64,000 bases of DNA from Rosistilla carotiformis. GTDB lineage: Bacteria > Planctomycetota > Planctomycetia > Pirellulales > Pirellulaceae. Positions 47,338 to 55,630 of this stretch are shown here, piece after piece. The translations under genes and the position numbers were made by a program. Location: positions 3,100,001 through 3,164,000 of the forward strand of contig NZ_CP036348.1 of NCBI RefSeq assembly GCF_007753095.1. Direction: 5' to 3'. Under the pieces are notes generated by a model, which worked only from the letters and a program-made list of their open reading frames with translations, searched no databases and was not told where the DNA came from. Positions within the stretch are counted from its first letter, which is position 1. Each line of letters begins with the position of its first letter.

Positions 47338-48072
47338 TTAAAACCATTCTTGAGTCGTCGGCTTCAGAACGATTTCCGGCACGTGGGCACGCGGTGGCAG
47401 CGAGGCGATCGAGACCATCAGCGCACCAAAGTCCTCCGGTTGCAGGATCGAATCGCGATGCTCTTGGCTGACCGGATTGGGGCGTTTGTCCAACAGCGGC
47501 GTATTGACTTCGCCCGGATAGACGTTGGTGATTCGTACCCCCTCGTCGCGGACTTCGTTCGACGCGGCCGTTCCCATCGCGGTCATGGCAAACTTGCTGG
47601 CACAATAAGCGATCCCGCCAAGCTGGATCGCACGTTTTCCGGCGATGCTGGAGATGTTGATGATCAGCCCATCGCGGCGCGCTCGCATCGCGGGCAGCAC
47701 CGCATTCATCACGTTGTACCCGCCGGTTGCGTTGATCGCCAAAACTTGGTCCCACTGCTCCGGCTGCATCTGAGCCATCGAACGGGTCGCGATGTTGATC
47801 CCCGCCGCGTTGCAGACGATATCGACAGGGCCGATCGTCTCGGCCACCCAAGCGAACAGCGAGTCGACACTCTCGCGATCGGCGACATCCGCCGAACGGA
47901 CAGCGATTGGGTGCGGCGACGCGATCGAATCGGCAAACGTTTGCAACGTTTCGATTCGCCGTCCAGCAATCACCACGCGGCAGCCCGCTTCGGCAAACCC
48001 GCGAGCGATTCCCGCACCGATCCCCGTCCCGCCACCGACGACGACGGCGACCTTATCCTTTAAAACACTCAT
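47338..48072 (-). CDS. Short-chain dehydrogenase/reductase
   Basis: A 244-residue classical SDR with cofactor motif GGGTGIGAGIA, the NAAG motif (CNAAGIN), the active-site serine in INISSIAGK and YxxxK in YCASK. The GRR after the second strand (VVIAGRR) suggests NADP preference. The substrate is unknown. The ATG at 48072 is chosen because the family begins MSVLKDKVAVV; a longer frame to 48201 has no similarity. Confidence 0.87.
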   Translation of the reverse strand: MSVLKDKVAVVVGGGTGIGAGIARGFAEAGCRVVIAGRRIETLQTFADSIASPHPIAVRSADVADRESVDSLFAWVAETIGPVDIVCNAAGINIATRSMAQMQPEQWDQVLAINATGGYNVMNAVLPAMRARRDGLIINISSIAGKRAIQLGGIAYCASKFAMTAMGTAASNEVRDEGVRITNVYPGEVNTPLLDKRPNPVSQEHRDSILQPEDFGALMVSIASLPPRAHVPEIVLKPTTQEWF

Positions 48073-48478
48073 CCTGTCGAATCCCTGTTCCCGATGTACG
48101 AATTTACACAACACCAGCGAATCCGCTGGCGAGCTCCAATGGGCGATAAGGTCTTCAATATAGCGACTGGGGAGATCCCGAATACCGACGCTCGGCGACA
48201 ACGCAGATCACGGTTGAGGGTTAGGCAATCCGGGCAACCCGACGCGTAAGCGAGGAATGCACAAGGCCGCTCGCTAACGCGCCGGGTTGTCATTTGCAGA
48301 GACGCTCCAGTTTTGAAAAGCGAATGGCGCTGGCGACAGCCATCGGCCCACCCCAGGGTGCTCTGGATTGACAGAGAAACCATTGGGGGCGTACATTAGC
48401 ACGTTTTTCCTCGACCCAATCGAATGCGACGATAGCCACCCGTAGGCGTCGTCAATGTTCCGGCGCGAAGGAGCCAGT
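48073..48478. promoter_or_regulatory. Divergent intergenic region with palindromic element
   Basis: About 405 bp between the SDR gene (minus) and argB (plus). It contains the palindrome described at 48235-48289. Promoters for both directions must lie here, but no ARG-box or other operator was recognised. Confidence 0.4.
48235..48289. repeat. REP-like imperfect palindrome
   Basis: CAACCCGACGCGTAAGCGAG (48235-48254) pairs with CTCGCTAACGCGCCGGGTTG (48270-48289) at 18 of 20 positions, with a 15-base loop. From memory this CAACCCG...GCGAG motif recurs in Rhodopirellula-like intergenic regions, so I call it a candidate REP-type dispersed element. Confidence 0.65.
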
Positions 48479-49360
48479 GTGGATCAGGCAATTGCCAAAG
48501 CGGACACCTTAATCGAAGCGATGGGCTGGATCCGTCAATTCCGAGGTAAGACAACCGTCATCAAGCTCGGCGGCAGCTTGTTGGACGATACCGAAGCGCT
48601 CCGTCACATCCTGTTGGACGTGATCTTTATGGAAACCGTCGGGATGCGCCCTGTGATCGTGCACGGCGGCGGCAAGGCGATCAATCGAGCGTTGGCCGCC
48701 GAGGGGATCGAACCGGTCTTCATTAAAGGACGCCGCGTGACCGATCCCGCTACGCTGCAGATCGTCCGCAAGGTGTTGGCCGGCGAAACCAACACGATGA
48801 TCACGCAGGAAGTCGAACGGATGGGAGGCCGGGCGATGAACCTGAGCTTCGACACGACCTGTGTTTTGCGAGGCAAAAAGCTGCAACTCGAAGGCGAAGC
48901 CGATCTCGGCGCCGTCGGTTACGTCACCGATGTCGACCGCCACGTGATCGAGAGCCTCTCTTATACCAACCAGGTCCCCGTGATCCCTTCGATGTGCGAG
49001 GGTCCCGACGGCAATCCGTTGAACGTCAATGCCGACACCGCGGCGATGGCTGTCGCCCAAGCGTTGGGAGCCGAGAAGTTGATCTTCTTAAGCGACGTCA
49101 ACGGCGTCCGGATGGACAAAGACGATCCCGACACGACGATCCGCTCCCTGACCAGCGACGAAGCCAAAGAGCTGATCGCATCGGGCGTGATCGAAGCCGG
49201 AATGATCCCGAAAGTCGAAGCCTGTCTCGAGACGCTCGACCGTGGCGTGGGCAAAGTCCATATCGTCGACGGCAAACTACGGCACTCCCTGTTGCTGGAA
49301 ATCTATACGACCAGCGGCATCGGCACCGAGATCGTCAAGCAACGGATGCCGATTCAATAA
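48479..49360 (+). CDS. argB: Acetylglutamate kinase
   Basis: A 293-residue amino-acid kinase that phosphorylates N-acetylglutamate, the second step of arginine synthesis. The motifs are KLGGSLL near the N-terminus, [27 protein letters not shown] and [11 protein letters not shown] with a terminal GTEIV. The GTG at 48479 has AAGGAG about six bases upstream and fits the family start; an in-frame ATG at 48455 lacks one. It is followed by argD and argF on the same strand, a typical arginine operon fragment. Confidence 0.93.
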   Translation: MDQAIAKADTLIEAMGWIRQFRGKTTVIKLGGSLLDDTEALRHILLDVIFMETVGMRPVIVHGGGKAINRALAAEGIEPVFIKGRRVTDPATLQIVRKVLAGETNTMITQEVERMGGRAMNLSFDTTCVLRGKKLQLEGEADLGAVGYVTDVDRHVIESLSYTNQVPVIPSMCEGPDGNPLNVNADTAAMAVAQALGAEKLIFLSDVNGVRMDKDDPDTTIRSLTSDEAKELIASGVIEAGMIPKVEACLETLDRGVGKVHIVDGKLRHSLLLEIYTTSGIGTEIVKQRMPIQ

Positions 49361-49445
49361 CGTCGCGGGACATTTTGGCGAACCCGCCGCGTCCCTTTGT
49401 TCTCTTTATCGCTTTCCCTATTTTCCGAGCGTGGAGCATCGTCCT

Positions 49446-50657
49446 TTGAGTGATTACTTGTCGTCGTCCGACACCGTGGAATTGTTCGATCAATATGTGA
49501 TCCCCAACTACGTTCGCTACCCCGTGAACTTGGTCCGCGGTGAGGGTTCGAAGGTCTGGGACAGCGAAGGCAAAGAGTATTTGGACCTGTTCCCGGGCTG
49601 GGGCTGCAATCTGTTGGGGCACTGCCCACCGCGAATCGTCGAAGCGGTTCAAAAGCAGGTCGCCGAATTGATCCACGTTCCGAACACCTGGTACATGCAA
49701 CAACAGGGCCAGTGGGCTCAGCTGTTGAGCGAGCGAAGCTTTGGTGGCCAAGCGTTTTTCTGCAACAGCGGTGCCGAAGCGAACGAAGCGGCGATCAAGC
49801 TGGCGCGGCTGCACACGCCCGCCGAACGCTACAAGATCATCACCTTCACCGGCGGTTTCCACGGCCGAACCCTTGGCGCTCTGACCGCTACGGCTCAACC
49901 AAAGTATCACGAAGGTCTGGGCCCGTTGGTCGCTGGATTCACCTATTGCCCGTTCGGCGATCTGGCTGCGGTTCGCGAGGCGGTCGGCGATCAAACCTGT
50001 GCGATCATGCTGGAACCGATTCAAGGGGAAGGGGGCGTTCAGATTCCTCCCGACGGGTTCCTGCAAGGGCTTCGCGAATTGGCCGACGAACACGGCCTGG
50101 TGCTAATTTTTGATGAAGTTCAAACCGGATGCGGCCGGACCGGCGAGTGGTTTGGGTACCAATATTTTGGTGTTGAACCGGACATCATGACGCTCGCCAA
50201 ATCGCTTTGCGGTGGCGTTGCTGGCGGAGCGATGATGGCCCGTCCCGAGATCGCCGCGAGCCTGAAACCAGGCACCCATGCATCGACTTTCGGCGGCAAT
50301 CCGATCGCGGCAGCTGCTGGAATCGCAGCGATCGAAACGATCGAATCCGAAGGCCTGTTGGATCATGCGAAGCAATTGAGTCAATTGATCGAAGAGAAGG
50401 CCAATGCGTTGGTCGATCAGTTTGAATTCGTACGCCAAGCCCGCGTTGCCGGGTTGATGATCGGTATCGAACTGGATATCGAAGGCGCACCCATCGTCGC
50501 TCAATGCATGAAACAGGGTCTGCTGATCAATTGCACCCAAGGGAACATCTTGCGGTTGCTGCCCGCGATGAATCTAGAGCTCGCCGATGCGGAGCGTGGT
50601 CTGGATCTGATCGCCGAAGCATTGCAAGCGGTTGGTCGCGAATCGATCGAAGCCTAA
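49446..50657 (+). CDS. argD: Acetylornithine aminotransferase
   Basis: A 403-residue fold-type I class III PLP transaminase converting N-acetylglutamate semialdehyde to N-acetylornithine. Signatures are [53 protein letters not shown] and the PLP lysine in LAKSLCGG, then [13 protein letters not shown] at 49446 with a GTGGAG site upstream is the likely start; GTG at 49431 is an alternative. An 85-bp gap separates it from argB and 36 bp from argF. Confidence 0.92.
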   Translation: MSDYLSSSDTVELFDQYVIPNYVRYPVNLVRGEGSKVWDSEGKEYLDLFPGWGCNLLGHCPPRIVEAVQKQVAELIHVPNTWYMQQQGQWAQLLSERSFGGQAFFCNSGAEANEAAIKLARLHTPAERYKIITFTGGFHGRTLGALTATAQPKYHEGLGPLVAGFTYCPFGDLAAVREAVGDQTCAIMLEPIQGEGGVQIPPDGFLQGLRELADEHGLVLIFDEVQTGCGRTGEWFGYQYFGVEPDIMTLAKSLCGGVAGGAMMARPEIAASLKPGTHASTFGGNPIAAAAGIAAIETIESEGLLDHAKQLSQLIEEKANALVDQFEFVRQARVAGLMIGIELDIEGAPIVAQCMKQGLLINCTQGNILRLLPAMNLELADAERGLDLIAEALQAVGRESIEA

Positions 50658-50693
50658 TTATCCGTCCGATTATCTGATTTTAAGGATCCGAAG

Positions 50694-51629
50694 ATGCGTC
50701 ACCTACGCACGCTATTTGATCTCTCGCCGGCCGAAGTCAAACAAATCCTGGCGACTGCGCTCACACTTAAAACGCGGCTGGCCGAAGGGGACCGGACGCC
50801 GATTTTGCCTGGCCGCGTGTTGGGGCTGCTGTTTGAAAAACCGAGCCTGCGGACTCGCGTCAGCTTTGAAGCCGGGATGGCTCAACTGGGCGGATCGAGC
50901 CTGTTCCTCGGTTCGGATGTCGGTTGGAAGACCCGGGAATCGGTAAGCGATTTCACGCGCGTGATCGGTCAGTATCTGGACGTCGTCGTCTGCCGAGCCA
51001 AAGCGCACGACCGCGTCGAAGAATTGGCTCAGTTTAATGCGTTGTCGGTCGTCAACGGACTCACCGACCTCTCGCATCCCTGCCAAGCACTGGCGGACAT
51101 GCTGACGATCCTTGAGACGTTTGGCACCTGCGCTGGCAAACACATGGTCTTTGTCGGCGATGGCAATAACGTCGCCCGTAGCTTGGCCCTGATCTGCGCG
51201 ATGCTGGACGCGAAATTCACCTTGGCTTGCCCCGCCGGCTACGAGATCGACACGCCGTGGATCGAGCGGATTCGCAAGGAATATCCCAACGCGCAAATCC
51301 AGCAGGTTCGCGACCCGATGCCTGCGGTAGCCGATGCCGACGCGATCTACACCGACGTCTGGACCAGCATGGGACAAGAGGACGAACGAGCCGAACGCGT
51401 CAAGATCTTCCAAGACTATCAAGTCAACGAAGCGCTGCAGGCAGCCGCTCCCAAGGAGTGCCAAATCCTGCACTGCCTGCCAGCCGTTCGCGGCGAAGAG
51501 ATCACCGAAGGGGTGATCGAAAGCCCGCAGAGTGCGATCGTCCAGCAAGCAGGCAACCGCATGCACGCTCAAAAGGCGTTGCTGGTGTGGCTGCTGGAAC
51601 CGAACTGGATCGCGGAAAACGTCAAGTAA
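50694..51629 (+). CDS. argF: Ornithine carbamoyltransferase
   Basis: A 311-residue enzyme making citrulline from ornithine and carbamoyl phosphate. The carbamoyl-phosphate motif reads FEKPSLRTR (usual S-T-R-T-R replaced by S-L-R-T-R). HPCQALAD and the ornithine motif [10 protein letters not shown] are intact. SLRTR at this position also occurs in some acetylornithine carbamoyltransferase-like enzymes, but the rest matches the OTC pattern and argB/argD precede it. The start ATG at 50694 has AAGGA seven bases upstream. A hairpin follows the stop. Confidence 0.92.
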   Translation: MRHLRTLFDLSPAEVKQILATALTLKTRLAEGDRTPILPGRVLGLLFEKPSLRTRVSFEAGMAQLGGSSLFLGSDVGWKTRESVSDFTRVIGQYLDVVVCRAKAHDRVEELAQFNALSVVNGLTDLSHPCQALADMLTILETFGTCAGKHMVFVGDGNNVARSLALICAMLDAKFTLACPAGYEIDTPWIERIRKEYPNAQIQQVRDPMPAVADADAIYTDVWTSMGQEDERAERVKIFQDYQVNEALQAAAPKECQILHCLPAVRGEEITEGVIESPQSAIVQQAGNRMHAQKALLVWLLEPNWIAENVK

Positions 51630-51644
51630 GCACGCTTCAACGAA

Positions 51645-51673
51645 GAACAGCGGCTCTCGATTAGCCGCTGTTC
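51645..51673 (+). terminator. Hairpin after argF
   Basis: A perfect 11-bp stem, GAACAGCGGCT (51645-51655) against AGCCGCTGTTC (51663-51673), with a seven-base loop, 15 bases past the argF stop. No T-run follows, but the position fits the end of the arginine operon. Confidence 0.65.
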
Positions 51674-51988
51674 CAACGCGTACATTCATCGGTCGTGCGT
51701 CTCGCGCGCCGCTGCTTCCCTGAATGATTGTCGCAGCGCCTGCTTCGCTCTATAGACTTGGGGCTGCCGCGCGTTGCCCGAACTCGCGGTACCGCTGGCG
51801 GCGAGTTTGCGTCGAAGCGTTCCGCAGCCGAGTCAACGTCGGCTGGACATCGGTCCTCAGGACGCGGAACGAACCAGGTTACAACGGCGGCGCCGACGAA
51901 CAGGGCCGCCGACAGCGGCTGGGAAACCGCGCCGCCGCTGGATTTTTGTTACGTCGAGATGGAATTTCGACGCGCCGGGTATCGGTCT
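51674..51988. other. Intergenic region, no supported gene
   Basis: About 315 bp between the arginine operon and the convergent cyclophilin gene. Neither strand shows a credible gene; the frames that are open here do not start with usable initiation signals. Confidence 0.3.
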
Positions 51989-52420
51989 CTACTCTTCCGA
52001 AACCGTCACCTTGTCCATCGTGTCGCCTTGCGCGATCGAATCGACAACGTCTTGGCCTTCGATCACTTTACCAAACACGCTGTGCTTGCCGTCCAAGTGA
52101 GGACATGCGACGTGGGTGATGAAGAATTGCGATCCGTTGGTGTTCGGGCCGGCGTTGGCCATCGACAGGACACCGGGACCATCGTGACGCAATTCGGGCA
52201 CAAATTCGTCTTCGAAATTGTAGCCGGGGCCGCCAGTTCCGGTTCCCAGTGGGCAGCCGCCTTGGATCATGAAGTCGGGGATCACGCGGTGAAACTTCAG
52301 ACCGTCATAATAGCCCTTGCCAGCCAACGTTTCGAAGTTTTCAACGGTCTTTGGTGTCTGTTCGGGGAACAGTTCAATTCGGATTTTACCCTTAGTGGTT
52401 TCAAATGTTGCAATTTTCAA
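51989..52420 (-). CDS. Cyclophilin-type peptidyl-prolyl isomerase
   Basis: A 143-residue single-domain PPIase without signal peptide, so cytoplasmic. The cyclophilin active-site segments are [13 protein letters not shown], the [13 protein letters not shown] loop, [18 protein letters not shown] and [11 protein letters not shown]. It accelerates proline isomerisation during folding. The start is TTG at 52420 with GGAG seven bases upstream; no ATG is in register. It lies between convergent argF and the regulator gene. Confidence 0.93.
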   Translation of the reverse strand: MKIATFETTKGKIRIELFPEQTPKTVENFETLAGKGYYDGLKFHRVIPDFMIQGGCPLGTGTGGPGYNFEDEFVPELRHDGPGVLSMANAGPNTNGSQFFITHVACPHLDGKHSVFGKVIEGQDVVDSIAQGDTMDKVTVSEE

Positions 52421-52564
52421 CGGAACGCTCCGGCTGGGAGTTGAACGAGCAGAGGAATATCTTCTGCCAGTGTGGAATACAGGTTTGATTTAGGCGTCAG
52501 CTTAAAGGGTGTGGGCGACACCGACAACCTGTCATGCGGGCCCGATGCAAAGTCGGGGAACCCA

Positions 52565-54580
52565 TCAATCGTCCATCGTTTCCAGATCCAATTGCTTCAT
52601 TTTGCGATACAGATTGGACCGATGGACGCCCAACATCGCAGCCGCTTCGGTCATATTGTGCCCGGCGCGTTGGATCGCGGATTGGATGTGTTGGATCTGG
52701 AATTGACGAGTTGCTTCGTTGAGCGATTTATGCGCTAAACGCTGCGAATCGGACTGATCGCTCGGGCTGGCCGAAAAGGTGAGGTCCGAAGCTTGGATGA
52801 TATCCGAGCTGCATAAATAGCTGACACGTTCGATCAGGTTCCGTAGTTCTCGGATGTTGCCGGGCCATGGATGGGACTTAAGCGCCTGCTGGGCGGCGGA
52901 GGAGAGGGTGGGAACGCGGTGCCCCTGCTTGTGAGCAAAGTCTTCGAGAAAGTGTTGCGCCAGCAGCAGGATGTCATCACCCCGCTCACGGAGCGCCGGA
53001 AGCTTCAACGTGACGACGTTCAGGCGGAAGTAGAGATCCTCGCGAAAGCGTTTCTGGCGGACCAGTTCGGCTAGGGGTTGATTGGTTGCGGCGAGAACGC
53101 GGACATCGGTGTTGATCGACGTGAAGCCGCCGACACGAACGATCACCTTTTCCTCTAACGCCCGCAGCAGTTTCGCTTGGCCACCGAGGCTCATGTCGCC
53201 GATTTCGTCCAGGAACAAGGTGCCCCCATTGGCGATCTCAAACTTTCCCGCCCGCGCTTCATGGGCATCGGTAAAGGCGCCTTTTTCGTGGCCGAACAAT
53301 TCGCTTTCGAGAAGCGTTTCCACGATTGCTGCGCAATTGACCGCGATGAACGGTTCGCGGCGGCGGGGGCCGGTCAGATGGATCGAACGGGCCAAGACCT
53401 CTTTGCCCGTTCCGTTTTCGCCCAGGATCAGCACCGAGAGATCGGTTTTCGCGACTCGATCGGTCGTTTTGCGCAGCGCCACGACTGCTGCGCTTTCGCC
53501 GATCACCTGCACGTTCTCCGCGGCGGCGAGCGCCAATTGATCGCAGTTCTGCGCCAACCGCTCGCGTTCTTGTGAGTTTTCGATCGCCGCGGCGGCATGC
53601 ACCGCCAGCTCCTGCAGCACGTGTTCATCTTGCTCGGTGAAGCGGCCATCGCGTTTGTTCAGGACTTCAAACACTCCCATCCGCTTGCCGTTGCGGTTGT
53701 TCAAAGGAACCGCGACCAACGATGTCGTCTGGAATTGAAGTTGTGCGTCGGGCTTGCGGTTGACCTCGGATTCACTGTCGGACCCATCCCAGCGTTTGGC
53801 AATTCCGGAACTGAGCACCGCGCCGACGATCCCCGCCGAATCATCGACTTCCAATTGCCCCCCTTCGACGCCCATCGCGGGCCGACCAACCAACAGCGAG
53901 CGACGTCGGTCCCACAAGAAGATGCTGGCCCGCTGGGCGTCCAACAATTGCGTTGCCGCTTCGGCCATCGATTCCAGCAGTTCCGCCCAATCGCGTTGCT
54001 GCTGCCACGTGGCGGCGATTTCTAACATCGTTGTCAAACGCTGGATCTCCGCATCGCGAGCGGTTTCGTTACCTGCGATTTGAATCAGTAGGCCCGCCAA
54101 TTGGGCCAGACCAATCAGGAGCGGCCGCAATGCGTCGGCTTGCTTGACCGCCGAACGGGGCACTTGAACAACGAGAAGACCAGGAGCCGTGTCGTTGGAA
54201 TCGATCGCCGCAGCGACCCAACCACTGTCGTGGAGGAGGAACGGAGCGTCGAGCGCCGCTGAGATCACGACTTCGGGAACCGCCGCGAGTCGGAAATCGG
54301 AATCCACGTTGAAGGTTGGTTCCGGGCTCCAGTCTTTGCCCCGCTGTCGCACAATCGCGATCGCGCCGGGGCGAAAATCAGCCAAGACGCCGCTGATGGC
54401 GGGATAAAAAGTCGGTTGGAATGGTTCGCCCGCAGCAAGTTGGCGGAGTAATTCACAGCCCAGCTCGCGAACGACCGGAGGCCAATGTGACGATAAATAG
54501 TCGGTTTTGCTTGGCATTTCGCGATTGGGGTGCTTTCGTGAGACGAGGAGCCCGGCCAGTTCGGGCGACGTCCGCGTCAT
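52565..54580 (-). CDS. Sigma54-dependent-type activator with GAF domain
   Basis: A protein of about 671 residues. A long N-terminal region with a GAF-like domain (about 165-340, including AQRASIFLWDRRRSLLVGRPAMGVEGG and ENSQERERLAQ) is followed by an AAA+ domain (Walker A GENGTGKE near 383, then the sigma54-contact loop). A C-terminal Fis-type helix-turn-helix lies at about 630-671 (MTEAAAMLGVHRSNLYRKM). The contact loop reads GAFTDA rather than the canonical GAFTGA. The GAF domain may sense a small ligand. The ATG at 54580 is uncertain; a start at 54517 is possible. It is divergent from fabI. Confidence 0.88.
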   Translation of the reverse strand: MTRTSPELAGLLVSRKHPNREMPSKTDYLSSHWPPVVRELGCELLRQLAAGEPFQPTFYPAISGVLADFRPGAIAIVRQRGKDWSPEPTFNVDSDFRLAAVPEVVISAALDAPFLLHDSGWVAAAIDSNDTAPGLLVVQVPRSAVKQADALRPLLIGLAQLAGLLIQIAGNETARDAEIQRLTTMLEIAATWQQQRDWAELLESMAEAATQLLDAQRASIFLWDRRRSLLVGRPAMGVEGGQLEVDDSAGIVGAVLSSGIAKRWDGSDSESEVNRKPDAQLQFQTTSLVAVPLNNRNGKRMGVFEVLNKRDGRFTEQDEHVLQELAVHAAAAIENSQERERLAQNCDQLALAAAENVQVIGESAAVVALRKTTDRVAKTDLSVLILGENGTGKEVLARSIHLTGPRRREPFIAVNCAAIVETLLESELFGHEKGAFTDAHEARAGKFEIANGGTLFLDEIGDMSLGGQAKLLRALEEKVIVRVGGFTSINTDVRVLAATNQPLAELVRQKRFREDLYFRLNVVTLKLPALRERGDDILLLAQHFLEDFAHKQGHRVPTLSSAAQQALKSHPWPGNIRELRNLIERVSYLCSSDIIQASDLTFSASPSDQSDSQRLAHKSLNEATRQFQIQHIQSAIQRAGHNMTEAAAMLGVHRSNLYRKMKQLDLETMDD

Positions 54581-54732
54581 TAACACGACTGGCCTGATAG
54601 ACGTTTTAGGTGCTCGATTGTTATCTTAACGATTGATTTTATCGAGGTAGCATCCAGCGATGTCGGGACCAATGCCCCGCCCTGGATTGGAATTGCATTT
54701 CGCATTGCTTAAAGAAAGGACAGAACGTCGCG

Positions 54733-55557
54733 ATGGATTTTACTGGAAAGAAGGGCTTGGTATTGGGAGTCGCCAACGACCATTCGATCGCTTGGGCGAT
54801 CGCTCAAGAATTGCTCGATGGCGGCGCGGAAGTCGGATTTACGCACCTGCCTGATCGTCCCGATGACGAGCGACGCAAGAACCGAACCCGCGTCAGCAAG
54901 CTGACCGACAATTATCCAGGTGCCAAGTTCCTGGAACCGTTGGACGTTTCGGACGACGCTCAGATCGCTGGCATCATGGCCAAGGCAAAAGAAGAATTCG
55001 GGACGATCGATTTCTTGTTGCATTCGATTGCGTTCGCCGATCGTGCTGACTTGGGCCGCGAGACGATCGAAACCAGCCGCGACGGATTTAAGTTGGCGAT
55101 GGACATCAGCGTTTACAGCTTGATCGCTGTTTGCAACGCGGCGCGTCCGATCCTGGCTCCCGGGGCTTCGGTCGCGACGATGACCTATTACGGTGGCGAA
55201 AAGTGTGTGCCCGGTTACAACGTGATGGGTATTTGCAAAGCGGCGCTCGATGCAACGATGCGTTACCTGGCCTACGATTTGGGACAGCAAGGCGTTCGCG
55301 TGAACGCATTGAGCGCAGGCCCCGTGCGAACCCTGGCCGGCAAGGCGGCGGGTGTCGACGACATGCTGGCGCTGTACGAGCACATGGCCCCGTTGGGACG
55401 TAATGTCACGCACGGCGAAGTTGGCAAAACGGGGGCGTTCTTGCTGAGCCCGGCCAGCCAAGGTGTGAGCGGCGAGATCCTGCACATCGATGGTGGATAC
55501 CACTCGATGGGAAGCCCCGGCCGACTGTTGGACAAGATCAAGCAACAGCAGAGCTAG
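54733..55557 (+). CDS. fabI: Enoyl-ACP reductase (FabI-type)
   Basis: A 274-residue SDR that reduces trans-2-enoyl-ACP in fatty-acid elongation. The cofactor loop is [13 protein letters not shown], and the FabI active site has Y...K spacing in [20 protein letters not shown], with HSIAFADR and PVRTLAGKA segments typical of FabI. The C-terminal [14 protein letters not shown] matches the substrate-loop region. The ATG at 54733 has AAAGGAC upstream. It is the usual target class of triclosan, but sensitivity cannot be judged here. Confidence 0.93.
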   Translation: MDFTGKKGLVLGVANDHSIAWAIAQELLDGGAEVGFTHLPDRPDDERRKNRTRVSKLTDNYPGAKFLEPLDVSDDAQIAGIMAKAKEEFGTIDFLLHSIAFADRADLGRETIETSRDGFKLAMDISVYSLIAVCNAARPILAPGASVATMTYYGGEKCVPGYNVMGICKAALDATMRYLAYDLGQQGVRVNALSAGPVRTLAGKAAGVDDMLALYEHMAPLGRNVTHGEVGKTGAFLLSPASQGVSGEILHIDGGYHSMGSPGRLLDKIKQQQS

Positions 55558-55630
55558 CCGCCGGCGATTACACTGTCGGTAAAGAAAGGATCGCCCCCAC
55601 CCAAGCCGCGCACGCGGGAGTGCTTTGGAA

